A DNA stretch of 64,000 bases from assembly GCF_016906535.1 (NCBI RefSeq), contig NC_057376.1:1488001-1552000 (forward strand), read 5' to 3'. Positions 57,718-64,000 of this stretch are shown here, piece by piece (position 1 is the first letter of the stretch; each line of letters begins with the position of its first letter). Source of the DNA: Rhizoctonia solani. Its lineage: Eukaryota; Basidiomycota; Agaricomycetes; Cantharellales; Ceratobasidiaceae. The position numbers were made by a program, and so were the translations under genes. The notes beneath the pieces are model-generated. The model worked only from the letters and a program-made list of their open reading frames with translations. It made no database searches and was not told the origin of the DNA.

Positions 57718-58428
57718 AGCGGGGGGTTCAAGCAAAAACGGCAAAGTTGAACACAGAAATAGGTAGTTTTGACGCATTCACCAGGTTATAAGTACATTAA
57801 ACACTCCCTGGAATTGGACATTATTCGCAGGAGCGGCATTGTTGTTTTACGGGATCAGAGCAAAGTCACTGGGTTGCTCGGGTCGGCCGCCACCAGCTAA
57901 GGGTCAACTATGGGTATCGCCTAATTTGGGCTAAGCACCAAGCTGAAATCAAGCAAGGTGGATCTAGCAGTACTGTAAGTATCTGACAGCCTTCTCTCAA
58001 AGCGTACGAATCGCGCTGGCCGGCAGCATGGGTCCGAAGTGTCGAGTGGGTATTTACCGCGGTCTCCAAGTCGGTTAATCCTACCCAGTGTTCCTGACCC
58101 TGGTATGTCACCGGGGCGGATAATGGATCGCTCGTAAATTCCAATCTAACTTTCATACATAGGAACGAGTATGTCACCTATATTAATTTTGATAACACAT
58201 TTCTCTTTGTGCCTATTCCGGTGCCTGCCTAAGGCCGATAGACGGCTATACGGGCTGAAACAAGTAATGATATTACAGACGGGGCCCTGTTTGTCCACAA
58301 GGTCAGCCCAGCTAGCGTCATTAGAGCCCAAAACAAGGTACATGACATGATATATCAGGGGTAAACCACTAACTTAAACCTTTGTCATCATCCCCGGATC
58401 AAGTTAGGTTAAATCGGGTTCCGGTAGT
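57718..58428. other. right subterminal region of the DNA transposon
   Basis: About 700 bases upstream of the transposase, so its promoter should lie here. No gene recognised. The end reads GGTTCCGGTAGTG. Confidence 0.4.
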
Positions 58429-60810
58429 GTATGCGTCATCATTTATCTTGATGATATCCTTATTTACTCCAAGGATGACGCATCACACACGCAACACGTT
58501 CATGAGGTCCTGAAGCAATTAATGGAGAACCAGCTATTCTGCAAGGCATCCAAGTGTACCTTTCACGTCACCTCTGTGGAATACCTTGGGATCATTGTCT
58601 CTGATAAGGGCTTTAGCCTGGATAAGCTCAAGATCCAAGCGGTTTGGGAATGGCCGGTACCTACTAAGGTTAAGGAAGTTCAGTCGTTCCTAGGCTTTGC
58701 CAACTTTCTTCGTCGCTTTGTCGCCAACTTCAGCCACATAGCCAGGCCATTGCACAACCTTGTCAAGAAGGACATACCCTGGAAATGGGAAGAAAGGGAG
58801 CAGGAAGCATTCCAAAACCTAAAAAATGCTATTACCAACGCACCGGTATTGTGCCACGCCGACCCTACTAAGCCGTACTTCCTTGAGACCAATGCCTCAG
58901 GCGCAGCACTAGGTTCCATTCTAAGCCAAAGACAGGAAGATGGGCGTCTACACCCACTAGGGTTCCTGTCAGAATCCTTCAAAGGGGCCGAACAGAATTA
59001 CGATACCCACGACAAGGAACTTCTGGCCATCATTCGGTCATTTGAGTACTGGCGCATCTTTCTGGAAGGGACCCTGCATCCAATCACCGTCTTCACGGAT
59101 CATCGGAACTTGGAATACTGGAAGGAATCTCGCACTTTCAATCGACGACATGCCCGATGGCACCTACTACTGGCTGGCTATAACTTCCAGATTGTATACA
59201 GACCCGGTAAACAGTCAGGGAAGCCAGATGCACTGTCACGCCGAGCAGACCATGCCGATATTCCCCCCGCGGATCAAACCATGCTCCCAGACCCTGTTTT
59301 TGCCAACATAGCCGTAGTAACGCCCGAGAAGGAGATCCAACGCTTGATCAAAGCCGCCCTGGACCAAGACGAATCCTTGGAGGAAATATTACAATTCCTC
59401 CAAAACAAGTCCAAGGCGCCTCCATCCATCAAACACGCATTCAAGGATTACCAGATGGAGGCAGGACTTCTCTTCTACCAGGGCCGAATTGTGGTACCAG
59501 ATGTAGGGACTCTAAGAATGGACCTTCTTCGGATTTTCCATGACAGCCCCTTGGCAGGCCACCCGGGAAGACAACGGACGCTAGAACTACTGTCCTGTAA
59601 CTACTACTGGCCAGGCATCCGCGCGGACACCTATTGGCATGTGGATTCCTGTGAAACCTGCCAGCGAATAAGGAAGCCAAAGTACACCTCCATTCCCCTG
59701 CAGCCGCTCGAACTCCCGACTAGACCATGGCAATACGTCTCCTATGACATGATAGTAGACCTACCAAGAGACGGGAACCACGACTCAATCCTGGTCATAG
59801 TGGATAGCTTCACCAAGTATGGAATCTTTGTCAAATGCTCCAAGAAGCTAAAGGCACCCGAGCTAGCGGAATTGTTCCTGGAACACGTATGGAAACGCCA
59901 CGGCATACCAGAGAAGACTATATCCGACAGAGGGAGGGTCTTCAACAACAAATTCCTACGGGCCCTGTACAAACGCCTTGGCATTGACCCACACTTCTCA
60001 TTGGCGTACCACCCCCAGAGCGACGGACAAACGGAACGGGTCAACCCCTCTATTGAACACTTCCTCAGGGCTTATTCAGGGGTCAATCAACGGGACTGGG
60101 CTAAATGGCTCCCTATGGCGGAGTTCGCATACAACAATGCCGTACACAGTAGCACGGGTAAAACCCCCTTCAAAGCATTGTATGGATGGGAACCTACCTT
60201 AACCCCATCCAACGTACCTACAGACGTCCCGGAAGCAGATGACCTTGCCCAAACAATGGAAACCCAATGGAAGGAAGTGGAATCCGCCCTCAGGCAATCT
60301 AAGCAACGAATGATAGCCGGAGAAGATGGGAGCCCAATAGAATTCGAAGTCGGAGAAGAAGCATGGCTTGATGCCAGGAACGTGAACCTTAAAACCCTGA
60401 GCCCAAAGCTAACGGAGCAACGCTTAGGGCCGTTCAAGGTTACCAAAAGAATCTCCGACCGCGCCTACCGACTTGAGCTACCTCCAACCATGCGCATCCA
60501 CAACGTATTCTACGTAGGACTCCTGTCTAAAGTCAAAAGGGATGATAAACGCGCCTTTGAAAATCGCCCTCCACCGGTCACCATGGATGGAGAGGAAGAA
60601 TACGAGGTCGAAGGGATCACGGACATGGAAGAAAGGGACGGTAAATGGTTCTTTAGGGTAAAATGGAAGGGCTATGGATCAGAGGAGAACACTTGGGAAC
60701 CAAGGGAAAACCTCAGAAACGCTGAAAAAATCCTGAAAAATTTTGAAAAAGAGATGAAAAAGAAGGCCCTCGGCGCTGCCAAGGCCCTTAGAGGGGGGGC
60801 AGTGTCGTAG
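58429..60810 (+). pseudogene. pol: chromovirus A pol, right part (RT end, RNase H, integrase, chromodomain)
   Basis: A single open frame of nearly 800 codons. It begins with the RT catalytic box (IIYLDDILIYSKDDA), then CTFHVTSVEYLGIIVS and the RNase H domain (FLETNASGAALGSILSQ; TDHRNLEYW; HARWHLLLAGYNFQIVYRPG). Integrase follows: the HHCC finger (FHDSPLAGHPGRQRTLELLS ... CETCQ) and the DDE core (YDMIVDLPRDGNHDSILVIV, SDRG, HPQSDGQTERVNPSIEHFLR). The GPFKVTKRISDRAYRLELP region leads into a chromodomain (EYEVEGITDMEERDGKWFFR, VKWKGYGSEENTWEPRENL). The stop TAG at 60808 lies inside the first bases of the 3' LTR. Chromodomains of this kind steer integration to modified chromatin. It is separated from its N-terminal half by the DNA transposon. 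Confidence 0.92.
60786..60802 (+). other. polypurine tract before the 3' LTR
   Basis: The sequence TTAGAGGGGGGGCAG immediately precedes the 3' LTR start at 60803, as expected for the plus-strand primer of LTR retrotransposon replication. Confidence 0.65.
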
Positions 60811-61395
60811 ACACAATCAATACCAGGGAATTTATTCCCATTTTCTCGAATTTAAACGAAGGCAAACGGAGAACATTTTCGATCACGTGACTTCGGCGCT
60901 TATATCATACGCTAAGCGCCGAGCCACGTCCCCATCTGCGCTTACCTCAGCATACGTAGCCACCTCCACCTGATGACATCACTATGACACGTCAGTGACA
61001 CGTATGCATGAGTAAGGCCGACTGCGGATCGGGGTTCTTATTGGTTATAGTATTGCATATATTGTATTTGTAATTAGTTCACCCTTGTAATATATAAGGA
61101 GGCCAACCGACCATGGTAACACCCAGGTCGATTACCTCTTGTCGCATCTACTCAGTGTACAAGGGCCTTACAGCCCAGCAACTTACTTAGTTAGCCACTT
61201 AGATAGTCTACACCGCCTTAAGCGGCTTTGTCGTTGTACTTAGATAGCTCGTCACCGCCTTAAGCGGTCTTGTCGTCGTAGGATAGCTACTCGTCACCGT
61301 AGATAGGTTCGTCGTCGCCTTACTGCGACTTTCTCATTTGTACACCGCGGCCACAAGCGCCATCCCCCTTGACGCCCTAACGGACGTCTAGGACA
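60803..61395 (+). repeat. 3' LTR of chromovirus A
   Basis: 593 bp, TGTCGTAGACAC to GTCTAGGACA, followed by the target duplication CCAGG. Same length as the 5' LTR; nine differences by eye (about 1.5 percent), all C/T or G/A at CpG. Confidence 0.93.
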
Positions 61396-61400
61396 CCAGG

Positions 61401-61547
61401 CTAACCAAAGGGCCCACACAGGAGCCATATCCCTGAAACCCTTAGAAGTCCCTCCTTACCCCTTCCACACCATCTCTTACAACTTCATCACAGGGTTTCC
61501 CAAGTCACAAGGGTTTGACACCATCCTGGTTGTAATTGACTCATTCT
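61401..61547 (+). pseudogene. old gypsy pol, fragment 3 (integrase core, left)
   Basis: Continues fragment 2 in frame: ISLKPLEVPPYPFHTISYNF, then TGFPKSQGFDTILVVIDSF with the first core Asp region. It is cut at 61547 within a DSFSK motif by a solo LTR and resumes at 62721. Confidence 0.85.
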
Positions 61548-62715
61548 TGTTGTAGACACACTCAATACCAGGGAATTTATTCCCATTTTCTTGATTTTAA
61601 ACAAAGACAATTGGACTACATTTTCAATCACATGACATTGGTGCTTATATCATACGCTAAGCGCCAAGCCACATCCCCTTCTGCACTTACTCAGCACCTG
61701 TAGCCACCTCTACCAATGATGTCATTATGACATGTCAGTGACACATATGCATGAGTGTTGTAGACACAATTGATACCAGGGAATTTATTCCCATTTTCTT
61801 GAATTTGAACAAAGGCAAATGGACAACATTTTTGATCACGTGACCTTGGCGCTTATATCATACGCTAAGCGCCAAGCCACGTCCCCCTCCGCGCTTACCT
61901 CAGCAGACGTAGCCACCTCCACCTGATGACATCATTATGACACGTCAGTGACACATATGCATGAGTAAGGCCAACTGCGGAGTGGGGTTCTTATTGGATT
62001 AGGTTTTGCATATTCTGTATTTGTAATTAGCCACTCTCTGTAATATATAAGGAGGCCAACCGACCATGGTAACACCCAGGTTGATTACCTCTTGTTGCAT
62101 CCCACACTGTACAAGGGCCTTATAGCCCAGCAACCCCTACTTAGATACTTAGCCTACGCTGCCTTAAGCGGCCTCTTCATCGTACTTACATAGCTTGCCA
62201 TTGCCCTTACGGCCTTGGTCATCGTAGTATAGTTGGTTGTTGTTGTAGGATAGCTTGCCACCGCCTTACGCGGTTTCTACTTAGTCACACCCGGCCGCAA
62301 GCGCCCTTCCCCTCGACATCCTTATAGACGTCTAGGACAATGAGTAAGGCCAACTGTGGAGCAGGGTTCTTATTGGATTAGATATTGGATATTATGTATT
62401 TGTAAATAGCTGCTTGTAGAATATATAAGGAGGCCAACCAACCATGGTAACACCCAGGTTGATTACCTCTTGTTGCATCCCTTACACTGTACAAGGCCTT
62501 AAGCCAGTAACTACTAAGTCACCACCTGTACTCATTGCCTTAAGCAACTTCCTCACCATAGATACATAGCTTGCCATTGCCCTTACGGCTTTGGTTGTTG
62601 TACTTAGGTAGATAGTTGTTGTAGGTAGCATTGTCACTGCCTTACGCAGTTCTTACTTAGTTCTATACAGCCACAAGCACCCACTGCCTTGACACCCCTT
62701 AAGGATGTCTAGGAC
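61548..62715 (+). mobile_element. solo LTR, family A-related, carrying another solo LTR (target duplication ATTCT)
   Basis: The outer LTR is 61548-61755 plus 62345-62715 (about 579 bases), flanked by ATTCT at 61543-61547 and 62716-62720. It is diverged from family A, mostly by C to T or G to A changes. No internal retroelement sequence remains, so it is a solo LTR made by LTR-LTR recombination. Confidence 0.88.
61756..62339 (+). mobile_element. solo LTR nested in the outer solo LTR (target duplication ATGAG)
   Basis: 584 bases from TGTTGTAGACAC to TCTAGGACA, flanked by ATGAG at 61751-61755 and 62340-62344. It is closer to family A than the outer copy is (it keeps CACGTG, TAAGCGCC and the TATATAA box). 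It is the youngest layer at this point. Confidence 0.9.
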
Positions 62716-62720
62716 AATTC

Positions 62721-62769
62721 TCAAAAATGGGACACTTCATACCCATGTCCAAAAAGGTCACTGCCAAGG
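62721..62769 (+). pseudogene. old gypsy pol, fragment 4 (integrase core)
   Basis: Forty-nine bases encode KMGHFIPMSKKVTAK, completing the integrase motif begun in fragment 3. It is cut at 62769 by a solo LTR. Confidence 0.8.
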
Positions 62770-63356
62770 TGTTACACCCTCATGAATCATACCATTGGAA
62801 CCGGACAATTTTTCTGATATTTTTACTATTTTTTACGACCTTAATATCTTTTGTTTTTTTGATCACATGACCTTGGTGCTTATTATGCCAAGATGCCGTG
62901 CCAAGATGCTGTGCCAAGGGCGCTTAGGAGAAATCCACGCTTCTGCACAGCCCACAGCATGCTTCTCTTTTCAAATGTAGTCTTCCTTTCTCATGTGCAC
63001 AGACCACTCTGTAGATAGTTCCCATGTTATATAAACAACAGGAAAATTGCTTGGAGACCCCAAGTCAATTTTACCTTGTCTCACATTCACTGAGTTTACC
63101 TTGTCTCACATTCACTGAGGAGGACATCAGAAGCCAGCTAAGTAGTCTGGCTGCCAGTAGTACCACCACTACCCCTTACTTAACTCACCACACCTCCCAG
63201 GCCTAAGGCCCCCATTGTTGACAGTAGATAGTAGTAGGACGCCTTAAGCATCAGTAGCATAGCCTTTAGATTAGATTACATAGCATTGTCTGTAGTAGTA
63301 CAGCCACAAGCGCCTGCCCACTAGCAAGTACCCAACCTTACAGTTGGCATACAACA
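62770..63356 (+). mobile_element. solo LTR, family B, copy 3 (target duplication CAAGG)
   Basis: TGTTACACCCTC to CATACAACA, 587 bases, flanked by CAAGG at 62765-62769 and 63357-63361. It contains a 25-base tandem duplication at about 63068-63118 (unit with ACCTTGTCTCACATTCACTG) that is absent from copies 1 and 2. Confidence 0.9.
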
Positions 63357-63361
63357 CAAGG

Positions 63362-63650
63362 GATTAGTGGATGTATTTGTCAGCAACATCTGGAAGCTTC
63401 ACGGATTGCCAATCAAAACAGTATCAGATAGAGGCACAACGTTCACAGGAAAATTCCTTAGGGCCCTATACCAGAGATTAGGAATCAAACCCATGTTCTC
63501 CTCAGCACACCACCCCAAGTCAGATGGTCAAACAGAACAGGTTAATCAGTTCATAGAGTTCTATCTTAGGTCCTATGTCATGGCAGATCACAGTGATTGG
63601 TCAAAATGGCTCCCCTTAGCAGAGTTTGCATACAACAACTTGAGGCATTC
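63362..63650 (+). pseudogene. old gypsy pol, fragment 5 (integrase core, right)
   Basis: Continues in frame from fragment 4: DVFVSNIWKLHGLPIKTVSD with RGTTFTGKFLRALYQRLGIK, then HHPKSDGQTEQVNQFIEFYL (DDE core Glu region) and LPLAEFAYNNLRHS. The match stops abruptly at about 63650. Confidence 0.85.
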
Positions 63651-64000
63651 TGTCATAACCCATATCTGGAGGGGTTATTACCATATATATCCACTGTCAA
63701 AGATATATATAGTATATATGATGCACAGTGATATATTAATAATATAAGTTGCTGGGGGATGTTTGTTATAGAGTAGGGTTTTAGAGACTATGTAATTAAG
63801 TACAGAATACAATGAAGTGATTAATGGATCAATTATATATGGATATAAAAGGCAATAGACTAGCTATATAAGGGTAAATTAGGTTAGTAATCAGGGTGAT
63901 CCCTACACTTAACAAGTAATCAAGCAATTACTGTAGATGCAGGTGGTTGGTTATGCTTATATCTGTAGTATGAAAGTTAGTACTGAGTCTTATTTACTTA
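63651..64000. mobile_element. probable start of another inserted element, truncated by the window
   Basis: From TGTCATAACCC onward the sequence no longer matches integrase. It is AT-rich, with TATATA tracts and a TATATAAGGG box, and reads to the end of the window. The TG start and abrupt break suggest an LTR or other insertion, but the other end and any target duplication are not visible. Confidence 0.4.

Larger units (their letters stand above)
49011..58428 (-). mobile_element. 9.4-kb CMC/Plavaka-like DNA transposon nested in chromovirus RT
   Basis: The insert begins CACACGCGTAAC and ends GGTTCCGGTAGTG; reading inward from the right gives CACTACCGGAAC, so 8 of 12 terminal bases match. The flanking copies share TGTA, so the duplication is 2 to 4 bp depending on where the ends are drawn. 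Removing the insert with one copy restores the RT frame at the YLDD box. It carries two multi-exon genes on the minus strand: a transposase (53088-57717) and a gene of unknown family (49815-51934). Superfamily is inferred from CACTA-like ends and the transposase motifs. Confidence 0.8.
45535..61395 (+). mobile_element. full-length Ty3/gypsy chromovirus (family A) split by a DNA transposon
   Basis: Two 593-bp LTRs (45535-46127 and 60803-61395), gag, pol with protease, RT, RNase H, integrase and a C-terminal chromodomain, and a purine tract just before the 3' LTR. It is flanked by CCAGG at 45530-45534 and 61396-61400. Without the 9,418-bp insert at 49011-58428 it is about 6.4 kb, usual for fungal chromoviruses. 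The insertion interrupts the integrase of the old gypsy element. The pol frame has two one-base deletions (near 48230 and 48467), so the copy as given is defective. Confidence 0.93.

Noticed and set aside
62795..63206. Short frames within the LTR at 62770-63356
   Set aside because: They lie wholly inside a solo LTR repeated elsewhere in the window and are not conserved as proteins between copies.
1..64000. CRISPR array, bacterial operon signals, rRNA genes
   Set aside because: No regularly spaced repeats and no rRNA-like sequence; spliceosomal introns throughout show a eukaryotic nuclear genome.

Overview
The window looks like nuclear DNA of an agaricomycete fungus. Many genes are split by short introns of about 45 to 85 bases with GT...AG ends, gene density is moderate, and the repeats are Ty3/gypsy chromoviruses plus a CMC/Plavaka-like DNA transposon. 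The family mix (BTB protein, TDT transporter, GH43, gtaA-type glutaminase) recalls Rhizoctonia/Ceratobasidiaceae; that assignment is inference from protein style, not a database result.

Positions 1-43,000 are mostly ordinary gene space. In order: the 5' part of a CSF1/BLTP1 lipid-transfer protein (-), a probably decayed arrestin-like gene (+), a TDT/SLAC1-family anion transporter (-), an acidic membrane protein with a PPxY motif (+), a small ABM-like dimeric alpha/beta-barrel protein (-), a single-pass membrane protein with a His/Asp-rich linker (+), mitochondrial cytochrome c peroxidase (+), a GH43 glycosidase (-), a BTB/POZ protein (+), an alpha-arrestin (-), purine nucleoside phosphorylase (-), proteasome subunit alpha-3 (+), the NMD factor UPF2 (+), an NAD(P)-binding Rossmann protein (+) and a secreted glutaminase A (-). 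The genes look like independent housekeeping or nutrient-handling units and not a cluster.

Positions 43,500-64,000 are a nest of mobile elements. An old gypsy pol (RNase H to integrase) is cut by a solo LTR, by a full-length 15.9-kb chromovirus with 593-bp LTRs, by a solo LTR that itself carries another solo LTR, by a third solo LTR, and by an unidentified element at the right edge. Five insertions have visible 5-bp target duplications (ACTGG, CCAGG, ATTCT, ATGAG, CAAGG). The full-length chromovirus is itself split inside reverse transcriptase by a 9.4-kb DNA transposon carrying a multi-exon transposase and a second gene of no recognised family.

Two sequence-level themes cross the window. 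First, several otherwise well-conserved genes need a single extra base, usually in a short homopolymer, to stay in frame. This suggests either under-called bases in the assembly or multiple disabling deletions. Second, all differences seen by eye between the two chromovirus LTRs are transitions at CpG.
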